Assembly: GCA_903832085.1 (NCBI GenBank)
Contig: CAIKZZ010000037.1
Location: forward strand, 35,790 to 99,789
Direction of reading: 5' to 3'
Origin: an uncultured Pseudomonadota bacterium
GTDB lineage: Bacteria > Pseudomonadota > Gammaproteobacteria > Steroidobacterales > Steroidobacteraceae
DNA: 64,000 nucleotides
Positions within the stretch are counted from its first letter, which is position 1, and each line of letters begins with the position of its first letter. The notes under the pieces are model-generated. The model did no database searches. It was not told where the DNA came from and was given only the letters and a program-made list of their open reading frames with translations. Of the stretch, positions 25,893-34,976 are shown piece after piece. The translations under genes and the position numbers were made by a program.

Positions 25893-28559
25893 TTAGCTGG
25901 TACTCAGCCGAAGGGTCGTCGTTTTTGATATGCCGCCACTCTTTGCAGTGATAGTGACTGTGGTAGCCGTACTACTAGCAGTTCTTCCAGTGCTTTTGAA
26001 CGTGAGCAACGATGTTGGGGATCCAGATGCCTGACTCAGGGTGCTTGGGCTAAATGACGCAGTCACTGTGCTTGGTAGCCCGCTAATCGTTAACGCTGGT
26101 GCTGCGGTCAAAGTTCCTAGGATTGTCGTTGTGACGGTGACCGGCGCTGACGTGGTTCCATGAGGAAAGCTGAAGTTTGAACTGTTAGTGGCGACGCTGA
26201 AGCTTGCTGCCGTGATGGTGAGCCTGACCGTGGTTGTTGCAGTCACGCCTCCGCCGGTGCCCGTGATCGTAATTGTTGAGTTACCGGTAGAGGTGCTGGC
26301 GGGTACAGTCACCGTCATGCGTAGTCCGCTGCCCACAGTATCGGAATTCGGAATCGCCACTGTGACCCCCGCTGGCTGCCCCTTCGTGCTGAAACTGACG
26401 GGTGTATTAAAGCCATTGAGGAATGTTGGTGTGACAGTGATGCTTGTATTGGTCGAGCCTTGTACCATCGACAGCGTCGATGCCGATGGGCTCAATGTGA
26501 AGCTTGGTTTTAGCACCGTGAGGGTGATGGTGGTCTGAGCAGTAACTGTGCTTATTGTCAGGCCTGCGCCCTTGATAGTGATCGTGTACGTGCCAGCCGC
26601 GGTGCCATTACCCACACTGATGTTGACTGTCCCTGCGCTACCAACAGCTTGGTTGTTCAAAGTGACAGTGGCTGAGATGCCAGTCGAGCTAGTAGCAACG
26701 CTCGCGCTCAAATTAACGCCCGTGTCTGTAAATCCAGCAAACGATGTGCTTGTGATCGCAATATTTGTATTGGCGCCGGCGAGCAGTGAGACAGACCCGG
26801 GTGTCGCGGTGAGCGTAAAGCCAGGTGTGCCAGCAGGCGGGGAAAGTACGGCAATCAGACTAGCGCCATTTGGGCTACCCCAGCCGGTGGCAAGATCAAA
26901 ACCAGCCGCTGCGGTGTAATTACCATTGCTCCCGCTGGTCACATCATGCATGGCATTTGCATAACTGTAGTTAGGCGTAGGCGCTAGGGTGCCTAGTCCA
27001 AGCTTATAAATCGTGGGATTAATAAAACCGATGCCAGTGGTAGCGCCCGTATTCAGAGCCGCTTGTTGATTGACGAGCGCAAGATACGCAGCCCACATAG
27101 GGGCCGCAAAACTCGTGCCACCCCAACCGGTGGAACAGCCATTTTGGTTATAGCAGACGTAAAAATCGAAATTTGCCTCGCCGGCGACGTCTGGTGAGTT
27201 GCGGTAAGTAGTGGAGCCCTTGTTGGCGACTGTGATCGCAGGCGTTTGCCATGTCGGGATCAAAATATTATCCGCCTTAAAATATCCGCCCCCACCTGCG
27301 CTCCAAGTGCTTTCACTGACCCATGCACCATTGGCATCAGTGATTAAAGCAGTGCCACCCACGACAGTGACGTAGGCATCATCCGCTGGGAAAATGCTCG
27401 TTGATTTGGTGGTGTAGGATCCAGAGTCGCCGGCGGCCGTTAGGAAACTTTGCCCTTGTGCCGCCATTTTTTTAAAATAAGGATCGTCCGCAGCGGGGTC
27501 AGCAGGGCTCCAACCCCAGGAGCACGATAGTTGTGCATCCACACGGCCAGTAATCGATTTCGGTGGCACCGATGTCATTGCGCTTAATATAGCGGTATCA
27601 CTGGTAGTACTTACATAGACATTAATCTGCGCAAGTCCTGGAGCCATTCCAATCACTTGGGTCAGGTCAAGTATCTGCTCACTGTCATCGCAGCTAGGCG
27701 CATTGCAAGTAAGACTAGACCCATCAACAGAGATGTTATTGATAGGGATGGAATTAGTTTGACCAGTGTTCGTTAGGTAAGTGGTTAGGTCGCTCGTGTT
27801 GTAACCATAAAATTCAACTAGCCCAACTGACTGACCAGCACCGGTCAAGGGGCCCGTCCCATAGTACGCACTACGCATATCGCCGCCACAATAAGCGCCG
27901 GTGTTTGGGCACGTTCCAGAGGTGACGGCTCGTTTAAAGGTGCTGGCCGGTTTTTTGCGTTTGAGTGGATGTGGGTTCACAAAGTTATCAAGGCCCGATA
28001 TATGCCATAGCGGCACCGCAAGATCAATTGAGGGCTCTTTGTCGGCGCTATAAAAAATCCGCTGCTCCGTTGGATGCTGATAGTGATTCAGAGTTACATG
28101 AAAAACAGACTCAACGATTGCTGCTGGCGCAGCAAGCTGCAGATTCATTGACTGGCGCGATCCGCCAACAACGGTTACGCCACGCGCCTTCATGAATGCA
28201 ACGAGTACATCGAAGTCTCTTTGTGATGGACCAAAGCGTGCTGAAAATTGCTCAGGGGTTAAAAAGTGATGATAGGACGGACTCTGTGGATCGTAGAGTT
28301 GATCCAGTAATTCGGTGAGTCCCGCTTCGTTAACCAGGGGGAGTGTGATGTCAAACTTAACGATTTGAGTGGCGGGCAGTCGATCGATGGGTGCGCTGGC
28401 GCCACTCATCACGACTTCTTGTATGTGGCGTGTGTATAGCTCTTGCGCAGTCGCAGGCGTAATGACTGGATGAATGGTAGCGGCCTCGACGTGTAAGGCC
28501 ACCAAGACAATGATTGTCGCGGCAATGAACCGCGTCACCGATCCCCTCATCCTGTTCAT
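25893..28559 (-). CDS. secreted S53 peptidase (sedolisin/kumamolisin family) with C-terminal Ig-like repeats
   Basis: An 888-residue acid-type serine-carboxyl peptidase. Signal peptide, then the pro-kumamolisin activation domain (about 50-190, with YHHFLTPEQFSARFGPS), then the catalytic domain. Catalytic Glu and Asp lie four apart in DSEQILDLTQ, the oxyanion Asp is in TAAGDSGS, the nucleophile Ser in GGTSFAAP, and a calcium site is in DLATGWGSPNG. Three beta-sandwich repeats of about 85-90 residues follow, starting GFTLTATPGSVSL, SFTLSPSASTLSM and SFSVATNSSNFSF; they are Thr/Ser rich and probably act in surface or substrate binding. Monocistronic. Confidence 0.9.
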   Translation of the reverse strand: MNRMRGSVTRFIAATIIVLVALHVEAATIHPVITPATAQELYTRHIQEVVMSGASAPIDRLPATQIVKFDITLPLVNEAGLTELLDQLYDPQSPSYHHFLTPEQFSARFGPSQRDFDVLVAFMKARGVTVVGGSRQSMNLQLAAPAAIVESVFHVTLNHYQHPTEQRIFYSADKEPSIDLAVPLWHISGLDNFVNPHPLKRKKPASTFKRAVTSGTCPNTGAYCGGDMRSAYYGTGPLTGAGQSVGLVEFYGYNTSDLTTYLTNTGQTNSIPINNISVDGSSLTCNAPSCDDSEQILDLTQVIGMAPGLAQINVYVSTTSDTAILSAMTSVPPKSITGRVDAQLSCSWGWSPADPAADDPYFKKMAAQGQSFLTAAGDSGSYTTKSTSIFPADDAYVTVVGGTALITDANGAWVSESTWSAGGGGYFKADNILIPTWQTPAITVANKGSTTYRNSPDVAGEANFDFYVCYNQNGCSTGWGGTSFAAPMWAAYLALVNQQAALNTGATTGIGFINPTIYKLGLGTLAPTPNYSYANAMHDVTSGSNGNYTAAAGFDLATGWGSPNGASLIAVLSPPAGTPGFTLTATPGSVSLLAGANTNIAITSTSFAGFTDTGVNLSASVATSSTGISATVTLNNQAVGSAGTVNISVGNGTAAGTYTITIKGAGLTISTVTAQTTITLTVLKPSFTLSPSASTLSMVQGSTNTSITVTPTFLNGFNTPVSFSTKGQPAGVTVAIPNSDTVGSGLRMTVTVPASTSTGNSTITITGTGGGVTATTTVRLTITAASFSVATNSSNFSFPHGTTSAPVTVTTTILGTLTAAPALTISGLPSTVTASFSPSTLSQASGSPTSLLTFKSTGRTASSTATTVTITAKSGGISKTTTLRLSTS

Positions 28560-28769
28560 GTTCCCTTCCCTTAATCAACAGTTAGACTGCTCACGATCCA
28601 TCGTTTAAGGTGACGCGGCAGCTGTATGTAACTGATGGCTGATTATGAACGAACAAAGGCCAAGAACGCTGCCTGCCGTGGTGTTGGTTATGTGACATGC
28701 TCCACAGTTCCGTATGGAATTATGTTCAATCAGGTGTGAGGCCTAGGGCTCTGCGCATGGTCCTAATAG
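28560..28769. other. 210-bp intergenic region
   Basis: Lies between the sedolisin start and the M20 peptidase stop on the minus strand; it should contain the sedolisin promoter. No gene, repeat or clear terminator was seen. Confidence 0.4.
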
Positions 28770-30206
28770 TTAGTGCTGTGTGTGCTGCGGTCCGGCGAGG
28801 TCGCGAATTAAGATATCCCAGTGCGTGAGTCCTGCGTAGAAGGTATCCACACTGATGCGCTCGTTAAGTCCGTGGGCAAACTCGTCACTGTGCTTCATGA
28901 ACAGAGCTGACGTGCCGTATGTCGGAATGCCGTAGTTGCGAAATACCGCGCCATCGGTCGCATAAGCGGCCATATCTGGCGCGACGATGGTGCCTGGACG
29001 CGTTGAGTTAATGGCATGGGCGACTGCTCTCATCACATCAGGCCGCATTGCAGAGGCATTTGATACGATGGGTTCGTCGACAAACGCGACGCTTACATTT
29101 TTTCCCGCGAGTTGCTGCAGAGTTTGTTTAACTTCTTCGGCTCGAGTTCCAGGGAAGATCCGGCAGTTAACGCTAGCGACAGCTGATTGTGGTAGCGCGT
29201 TAACTGCGTGGCCCGCGCGCAGCATTGTCGCAACGCAGGTTGTACGCGTTAAGCCAATGAATGCTGGTTCCTTAGCGATTTCAGTTGCGGCTGCCGCGTC
29301 ATCGGGGTGTGCTGCAAAGGTCAGCATTGCAGATCCGAGTGAACCCGTGGTCACGGTGCCCACCATTTTGAAGTTACCGATAGTCCATTCGTTCCATTTT
29401 ACGGGGAAGCTGTAATGACGGATGGCTGATATCGCATCAGCAATATCGTAAATGGCATTGTCAAGGCGAGGGCGAGAGCTATGTCCACCAGGGTTTGTGG
29501 CGGTGAGCTCATAGGTTACGCTGCTTTTTTCAGCGCCCTGTACATTATAAAAAAGTGGTTTTCCGGTCTCGTCAGAAATGGTGCCGCCACCGCCATCGCC
29601 GTTCAATGCAAATTCTGCGTTCATCAAGTCGCGATGGTTCTTGACCATATCCTCAGTTGAGATCTGAGAGGTTTCTTCGTCTCCGCTGAATGCTATTAAT
29701 AGATCACGGGAGGGTACATATCCTTGACGCTTAAGATGTAAAAAGGTTTCTGTGAGCATAGCAATGTCGCCCTTCATGTCCTGAGCGCCGCGGCCGAAGA
29801 AGTAGCCATTCTCCTCGGTCAAGGTGTAAGGATCTCGTACCCAGTCCTCACGGTTGGCTGTGACGACGTCCATGTGCCCCATGAATGCAATGGGTTTGCC
29901 GCCCTTGCCGTTACCACGGTAGCGTACGATCAATGAGGCAGTTTCGCCCACAGGCAAAATGTGAATATCCGCTTGTGGGAAGCCGGCAAGACGAAAGCGC
30001 TCGGCCAAGTATTCAGCCATCGCTGGAACCTGGCCCTTGCCGATCGAGGTCTGCATTGCAATGATGCTGGCGAAGATTTCCCGTGCTTCCTTGCGGACAG
30101 CCTCGTCGGTACCGGCTTGTGGGGGTAGTGTGGCGGCCAAGCTCGCTAAACTGGCTGACATCGCGATCGCAATGGTGATCAAAGAGCGGATAGCACGGCA
30201 TTTCAT
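28770..30206 (-). CDS. exported M20-family metallopeptidase
   Basis: A 478-residue dinuclear zinc peptidase with a signal peptide (SLITIAIAMSASLASLAA). Metal-binding motifs are FMGHMDVV, the GRGAQDMKGD loop and SGDEETSQ; the dimerisation domain (about 225-350) follows. Likely a periplasmic amino- or carboxypeptidase. It is not a good candidate for the missing arginine-pathway deacylase because it is exported and lies outside the arg operon. It begins about 110 bp from the divergent FAD oxidase. Confidence 0.88.
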   Translation of the reverse strand: MKCRAIRSLITIAIAMSASLASLAATLPPQAGTDEAVRKEAREIFASIIAMQTSIGKGQVPAMAEYLAERFRLAGFPQADIHILPVGETASLIVRYRGNGKGGKPIAFMGHMDVVTANREDWVRDPYTLTEENGYFFGRGAQDMKGDIAMLTETFLHLKRQGYVPSRDLLIAFSGDEETSQISTEDMVKNHRDLMNAEFALNGDGGGGTISDETGKPLFYNVQGAEKSSVTYELTATNPGGHSSRPRLDNAIYDIADAISAIRHYSFPVKWNEWTIGNFKMVGTVTTGSLGSAMLTFAAHPDDAAAATEIAKEPAFIGLTRTTCVATMLRAGHAVNALPQSAVASVNCRIFPGTRAEEVKQTLQQLAGKNVSVAFVDEPIVSNASAMRPDVMRAVAHAINSTRPGTIVAPDMAAYATDGAVFRNYGIPTYGTSALFMKHSDEFAHGLNERISVDTFYAGLTHWDILIRDLAGPQHTQH

Positions 30207-30319
30207 GGCAGACTCCCATACGATTGGGCTTAAGGGGCTTTGGTGAACTATATCTGTGTTGCGAGCGTCCCTGTGAATAGCGCTCTATTTAATTTAATTG
30301 GTGGTTGTCTGAGCAAGCG

Positions 30320-31705
30320 ATGACATCTTTAAATGACACACTGCGTTCGGCGCTCGAACACGCCTTAGGTTTGGATGGGGTAATGGCGGGCGATGCCATC
30401 GGATCTAAGTACCATGTTGATTGGACAGGTAAGGCGCCCTGTAGGCCGGCGCTCCTTCTGCGGCCACGCTCCACCGAGGGGGTGGCACACGCCTTGCGTT
30501 TATGCCATGAAGTCTCCCAACCTGTTGTTATACAAGGGGGTTTAACCGGACTTGCCGGTGGCGCGACGCCGCGTCTTGGTGAGTACGCACTGACGCTTGA
30601 GCGCTTAACCGGGATTGAGGCGATTGACGTTGATAGCGCCACTATGACGGTGTGTGCAGGTACGACACTGAGTGCCATCCAGGACGCTGCGGCTCAGGCC
30701 GGGCTGCAATTTCCGCTGGATCTTGGTGCGCGTGGCTCTTGCACCATCGGTGGCAACCTTGCCACGAACGCCGGCGGTAACCGAGTGATTCGGTATGGGA
30801 TGGCCCGTGACCTAGTCCTCGGACTCGAGGCGGTACTGGCCGACGGCACCATCGTGTCGTCCATGAATACTGTAATTAAGAACAATACCGGCTACGACCT
30901 GAAGAATTTATTCATCGGTTCCGAGGGTACGCTTGGCGTGATTACGCGTGCTGTGTTGCGATTGCACGCAGCCCCTAAGGAGCGACTGACGGCGCTTGTA
31001 GCGCTGGCCTCATTTGCACACCTTGTGCAACTGCTGCGGCGAGCACGGGCTGAGTTCGGTGCGTCTTTGGGATCGTTTGAGGTGATGTGGTCCAATTATT
31101 ACGAATTCGCCGCCGCCCGTGTGCTGAGCGGCCCGCGACAATTTGAGGCCCAGCATCCATTTTATGTGGTGATGGAAATTGAATCACTGTCGCCCGCTGC
31201 TGATCGCGACAAGCTCGAAACATGGTTAGCCGCTGCGCTAGATGAGGGGGCGCTTGCCGATGTCATTATTGGCGCTTCGCTTGCTGACAGTGCACGGCTG
31301 TGGCGCGTGCGTGATGCCGCAGGTGAGCTCATACCGTCTATAAGTAATCCCGTGTCCTATGATATTTCACTGCCAATTGGCATGATGCAGGAATACTTGA
31401 TGCAAGTGCAGCGCAGGGCAGCGCCCTTAGTGAATGATCTAGGTGTTCTTATATTTGGACATATCGGTGATGGTAATTTGCATTTGGTCGCAGGTCTTGA
31501 AGATTCAGCTAGAGCAGAAGAGCTTGATGAGATTATCTATAGTGCTCTTGCTGGCGCTGGGTCGGTGTCTGCTGAACACGGCATTGGCACGCTGAAACGC
31601 GCTTACTTAAAGTACACGCGTACTCCCATGGAGATTGCTTTGATGCGACAAATAAAGACAACTCTCGATCCTTGTAATATTTTAAATCCAGGACGTGTGC
31701 TTTGA
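30320..31705 (+). CDS. FAD-binding oxidoreductase (GlcD/D-2-hydroxyglutarate dehydrogenase-like)
   Basis: About 461 residues with an N-terminal PCMH-type FAD domain (GGLTGLAGGATPR, then the GSCTIGGNLATNAGGNRVIRYG loop) and the FAD-oxidase C-terminal domain (FGHIGDGNLHL; SAEHGIGTLKRAYL). Members oxidise D-2-hydroxy acids such as D-lactate, glycolate or D-2-hydroxyglutarate. The histidines of the C-terminal motifs fit a D-2-hydroxyglutarate/D-lactate dehydrogenase. ATG at 30320 is chosen; a TTG 15 bases earlier is possible. Its stop overlaps the next gene, the first of a tight RDD-maiA run. Confidence 0.87.
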   Translation: MTSLNDTLRSALEHALGLDGVMAGDAIGSKYHVDWTGKAPCRPALLLRPRSTEGVAHALRLCHEVSQPVVIQGGLTGLAGGATPRLGEYALTLERLTGIEAIDVDSATMTVCAGTTLSAIQDAAAQAGLQFPLDLGARGSCTIGGNLATNAGGNRVIRYGMARDLVLGLEAVLADGTIVSSMNTVIKNNTGYDLKNLFIGSEGTLGVITRAVLRLHAAPKERLTALVALASFAHLVQLLRRARAEFGASLGSFEVMWSNYYEFAAARVLSGPRQFEAQHPFYVVMEIESLSPAADRDKLETWLAAALDEGALADVIIGASLADSARLWRVRDAAGELIPSISNPVSYDISLPIGMMQEYLMQVQRRAAPLVNDLGVLIFGHIGDGNLHLVAGLEDSARAEELDEIIYSALAGAGSVSAEHGIGTLKRAYLKYTRTPMEIALMRQIKTTLDPCNILNPGRVL

Positions 31706-32241
31706 ACCAAAACTCAGATGGTGCCGTGCCAGTAGGTGAGCTGGAGTATGTAGGCTTTTGGTTGAGAGTGTTTGCAGCGTGCATCGATACGATCATTGTG
31801 GTTGCTATCGTGAGTGTTGTTGGATCATTTTTTCTGCATTCAACTAATACACTTGACGACATGATGAGCGCCGACATGCTGAGTTTCAAATCAGCTCACT
31901 TCGCGCTCGCTATGACACCTACATGGTCTCAGCTAGTCCTGCAGGAATTTTTACCGGCCTTTCTAATCGTTATTTTCTGGCGATATCGCAGTGCCACGCC
32001 CGGCAAAATGGTCATTCGTGCACGGATTGTGGATGCAAACACCGGCCTTACCCCATCCACAGGTCAGTTAGTCATTCGCTATTTAGGCTATTACCTGTCC
32101 ATATTTCCCTTGTGCTTAGGCCTCATGTGGGTCGGCTGGGATTCGCGCAAGCAAGGATGGCACGACAAGATTGCGCGTACGGTGGTGGTTCGCTCCAAGG
32201 AGCCACCGGTGCGTCACGTGAGCTTTCCTGGCCAAACCTGA
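31702..32241 (+). CDS. RDD family membrane protein
   Basis: A 179-residue inner-membrane protein of the RDD family. It has hydrophobic helices around 18-45 (VFAACIDTIIVVAIVSVVG), 78-95 (FLPAFLIVIFW) and 125-145 (IRYLGYYLSIFPLCLGLMW), with the family Arg and Asp-like positions in WLRVFAACID and ATPGKMVIRARIVD. It probably starts at a TTG overlapping the upstream stop. Function unknown; RDD proteins have been linked to ion transport. Confidence 0.82.
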   Translation: MNQNSDGAVPVGELEYVGFWLRVFAACIDTIIVVAIVSVVGSFFLHSTNTLDDMMSADMLSFKSAHFALAMTPTWSQLVLQEFLPAFLIVIFWRYRSATPGKMVIRARIVDANTGLTPSTGQLVIRYLGYYLSIFPLCLGLMWVGWDSRKQGWHDKIARTVVVRSKEPPVRHVSFPGQT

Positions 32242-32891
32242 TGTTGTCGCTCTATACAATGTGGCGCAGTTCGGCGGCGTACCGAGTCCGCATTGCTTTG
32301 CATGTAAAAGGGCTCAGCTATACGAGCATACCCAAAAGCTTTGCTGCTGCTGAGCACAAAGCTGCGGATTACATTGCCGTCAATCCGCAGGGCTTAATTC
32401 CATCGCTCGTCGATGATGGGCATGTAATTCCACAGTCGCTCGCGATTATTGAATATTTAGATGAGCGCCATCCGCTGCCGCATCTGCTGCCAAGCAAGGC
32501 ACTGCAGCGTGCCGAGGTGCGTAGTATGGCGCTCAGTATTGCCTGTGATATACACCCGTTGAACAATCTGCGCGTCCTAAATTACTTGCGTGAGCGCCTA
32601 GGGCACGATCAGAACACCGTCGATATGTGGTACCGCCATTGGATCGCAGAAGGGTTTAGTGGGTTTGAGGCCCTTTGCCAGCGGTATAGCGGCGATGGCA
32701 AGCATTGTTATGGTGAAGAAATCACTCTTGCTGATGTGTGTCTCGTGCCCCAAGTTGCAAATGCACGTCGTCTTAAGTGCGATCTAAGTCAGTACCCCGC
32801 GCTGACAGCAATCGCTCAAGCCCTGGAAGCGCAGCCGGCGTTTATCGCAGCGGCCCCAGATCGACAAGCTGATGCCCCGCAAGAAAAGTGA
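32241..32891 (+). CDS. maiA: maleylacetoacetate isomerase (GST zeta class)
   Basis: Glutathione-dependent isomerase of tyrosine/phenylalanine breakdown; 216 residues. Diagnostic N-terminal active site YTMWRSSAAYRVRIAL (the SSxxxR zeta motif), the PQGLIPSLVDDG and QSLAIIEYLDE glutathione-binding segments, and CDIHPLNNLRVLNYL in the C-terminal helical domain. The ATG overlaps the RDD stop (TGATG). No other homogentisate-pathway genes are adjacent, so it may serve another glutathione-dependent reaction. Confidence 0.93.
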   Translation: MLSLYTMWRSSAAYRVRIALHVKGLSYTSIPKSFAAAEHKAADYIAVNPQGLIPSLVDDGHVIPQSLAIIEYLDERHPLPHLLPSKALQRAEVRSMALSIACDIHPLNNLRVLNYLRERLGHDQNTVDMWYRHWIAEGFSGFEALCQRYSGDGKHCYGEEITLADVCLVPQVANARRLKCDLSQYPALTAIAQALEAQPAFIAAAPDRQADAPQEK

Positions 32892-32917
32892 ATATAGAGT
32901 TATAGGATCTTTATTAT

Positions 32918-33769
32918 ATGACCAAGATGCAGCTGACCACCTTAAGTACGCACGCCTGTTTCAGCGGCGTGATGAGTTTTCATCGCCACGAGTCCAGTGC
33001 CACACGCGGCCCTATGCGGTTTTCTGTGTATCTGCCACCGCAGGCACAAGTGGCGCCGGTGCCGGTGCTTTATTATCTTGCGGGACTTACCTGTACGGAT
33101 GAAACCTTCATGATAAAGGCAGGTGCACAGCGAGTGGCTGCGGAGCTTGGACTTGCGTTGGTAGCCCCAGACACGAGTCCTCGTGAACCGCGGATTTCGG
33201 GAGACGACGAGAGTTGGGACTTTGGCATCGCTGCCGGCTTTTACGTCGATGCTACTCAAGATCCGTGGCAATCGCACTACCGTATGTATAGCTATGTGAC
33301 GCAGGAATTACCGGCACTTGTTGCTGCACATTTTCCGGTGCGCGGTGACGCGCAGGGGATTTTCGGCCACTCGATGGGCGGTCATGGCGCTTTACTTGCG
33401 GCTTTTAAAAATCCTGACCAATATCGTTCCGTATCGGCATTTGCTCCCATTGCTGCGCCGAGTCAGTGTCCATGGGGCAGCAAGGCTTTTGGTCGATATT
33501 TGGGTCCGAACGTGGACCATTGGTCCGAGTACGATGCGAGTGTTTTGGTTGCACGTAGTCCGCGCAATCGCCCCATATTGATTGACCAGGGCGATGCAGA
33601 TAAGTTTCTTATCGAGCAGCTAAAGCCCGAGATCTTTGCAGCAGCGGCTAAACGCAGTGGGCAAGAGCTGAACCTGCGGATGCAGCCGGGCTATGACCAT
33701 GGCTATTACTTTATAGGTACGTTTATGGAAGAGCATCTGCGTTTTCATGCGGCAGAGCTCGCTCGCTAA
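32918..33769 (+). CDS. fghA: S-formylglutathione hydrolase
   Basis: Hydrolyses S-formylglutathione in glutathione-dependent formaldehyde detoxification; 283 residues of esterase D type. Catalytic Ser in GIFGHSMGGHGAL, likely Asp in DQGDADKF and His in GYDHGYYF. The N-terminal YYLAGLTCTDETFMIKAGAQ matches FghA. Follows maiA by 26 bp, so possibly one unit of glutathione-linked genes. Convergent with argH. Confidence 0.94.
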   Translation: MTKMQLTTLSTHACFSGVMSFHRHESSATRGPMRFSVYLPPQAQVAPVPVLYYLAGLTCTDETFMIKAGAQRVAAELGLALVAPDTSPREPRISGDDESWDFGIAAGFYVDATQDPWQSHYRMYSYVTQELPALVAAHFPVRGDAQGIFGHSMGGHGALLAAFKNPDQYRSVSAFAPIAAPSQCPWGSKAFGRYLGPNVDHWSEYDASVLVARSPRNRPILIDQGDADKFLIEQLKPEIFAAAAKRSGQELNLRMQPGYDHGYYFIGTFMEEHLRFHAAELAR

Positions 33770-33788
33770 ACGACGACACGCATTGTGT

Positions 33789-34976
33789 TTATTTTTTGAC
33801 TAATGCCGTGGCGATGCGCTGATACGCTTCGCGAAATGGGATGCCCTCTGTAACAACTAGGGCATTCGCCTGTTCTGCAGCATGTATTGCAGGATCGATG
33901 CGCATTTTTTCTGGGCGGAATATGATTCCATCGAGAGCACTCGGCAAGATCTCGAGCGTGTCAAACGCAAGATCAATTCCGCGGAACAGCGGTGGTTTCA
34001 ATAGCTGCAGGTCTCGATGATAGCCACTGGTGAGCTTATTAAAAACACCTAGCGCTTCCATGAGGCAGCTATGCGCTGTTGCCGACCGACCGCGCATGAG
34101 CTCAAATACATCTGGATTTCGCTTCTGCGGCATGATCGATGAGCCAGTCGTGAATGCAGCTGGTAGATCGATAAAGCCAAATTCTTGTGTATAGAAAACG
34201 AGTAAGTCGCTCGCCATGCGACCGATGTCAGTCATGAGTAGCGCGAGCTCAAATAGTACAGTGGCTTCAGCTTTGCCTCGCGACAGCTGCACCGCTGTTA
34301 CAGGTTCCTGCGTTTCAGCAAAGTCGAGTTCTCGAGTCGTGTTCGAGCGATCGATCGGTAGCCCCGGTGTACCGTAGCCTGCCGCCGAGCCTAGAGGGTT
34401 CTTATCGATGCGACGCAGCGATGCATGCAGGCCGAGCGCGTCATCGGTGAGCTCTGCATGAAAACCCTGTGCCCATAGTTCTACACTGCTAGGCATGGCT
34501 TGTTGCATGTGGGTGTATCCAGGCAGCAGCACATCTGGGTGGCGGGCTCCCAACGCAGCTAAGTGATCGGTTGCCCGATGAATGGCACTGATGAGTTCCC
34601 CCACTGCATCGCGCAGATAGAGTCGTAGAGCTGTCAGCACCTGGTCGTTGCGAGAACGCCCGAGATGGATGCGACCTCCAGTACTGCCGGCTGCAGCAGT
34701 GAGTCGTGTTTCGAGGGCCGTCTGACCGTCTTCTTCTTCTAGAGTGACGCACCACTCGCCCCGCGCATGTGCCGCAGCAATATTTGTTAGTTCCTGTGTG
34801 AGCACAGAAAGATCGCTGTCCGCCAAAAGGCCGGCCTTATTTAGGCTGCGCGCGTGCGCGATAGAGGCGCGAACGTCATAGCTCACTAGCCTATTATCAA
34901 GCGCGTGATCCTCGCCTGCTGTGTAGTGCAACACACGCGCGTCGAGTGGAGTGCCTTTATCCCATAGTCGTGTCAT
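33789..34976 (-). CDS. argH: argininosuccinate lyase
   Basis: Last step of arginine synthesis: argininosuccinate to arginine and fumarate. The 395-residue protein is shorter than the usual 450-470 residues, as in some non-enteric arginine clusters. It keeps HLGRSRNDQV, the GYTHMQQAMP segment and the signature GSSIMPQKRNPD. It overlaps argB by four bases (ATGA). It ends the eight-gene arginine operon. The gap before argB holds ARG-like boxes, so argBH may also be transcribed from there. Confidence 0.93.
   Translation of the reverse strand: MTRLWDKGTPLDARVLHYTAGEDHALDNRLVSYDVRASIAHARSLNKAGLLADSDLSVLTQELTNIAAAHARGEWCVTLEEEDGQTALETRLTAAAGSTGGRIHLGRSRNDQVLTALRLYLRDAVGELISAIHRATDHLAALGARHPDVLLPGYTHMQQAMPSSVELWAQGFHAELTDDALGLHASLRRIDKNPLGSAAGYGTPGLPIDRSNTTRELDFAETQEPVTAVQLSRGKAEATVLFELALLMTDIGRMASDLLVFYTQEFGFIDLPAAFTTGSSIMPQKRNPDVFELMRGRSATAHSCLMEALGVFNKLTSGYHRDLQLLKPPLFRGIDLAFDTLEILPSALDGIIFRPEKMRIDPAIHAAEQANALVVTEGIPFREAYQRIATALVKK

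Noticed and set aside
26188..26919. Two long plus-strand Val/Pro-rich frames
   Set aside because: They are antisense to the Thr/Ser-rich repeats of the sedolisin gene and reflect its composition.
28770..30206. The M20 peptidase as the missing ArgE-type deacylase of the arginine pathway
   Set aside because: It has a signal peptide and lies apart from the arg operon, so it is probably an extracytoplasmic peptidase.
33769..33789. A short hairpin plus T-run between fghA and argH as a terminator
   Set aside because: The stem is only about four base pairs, too weak to support a call.
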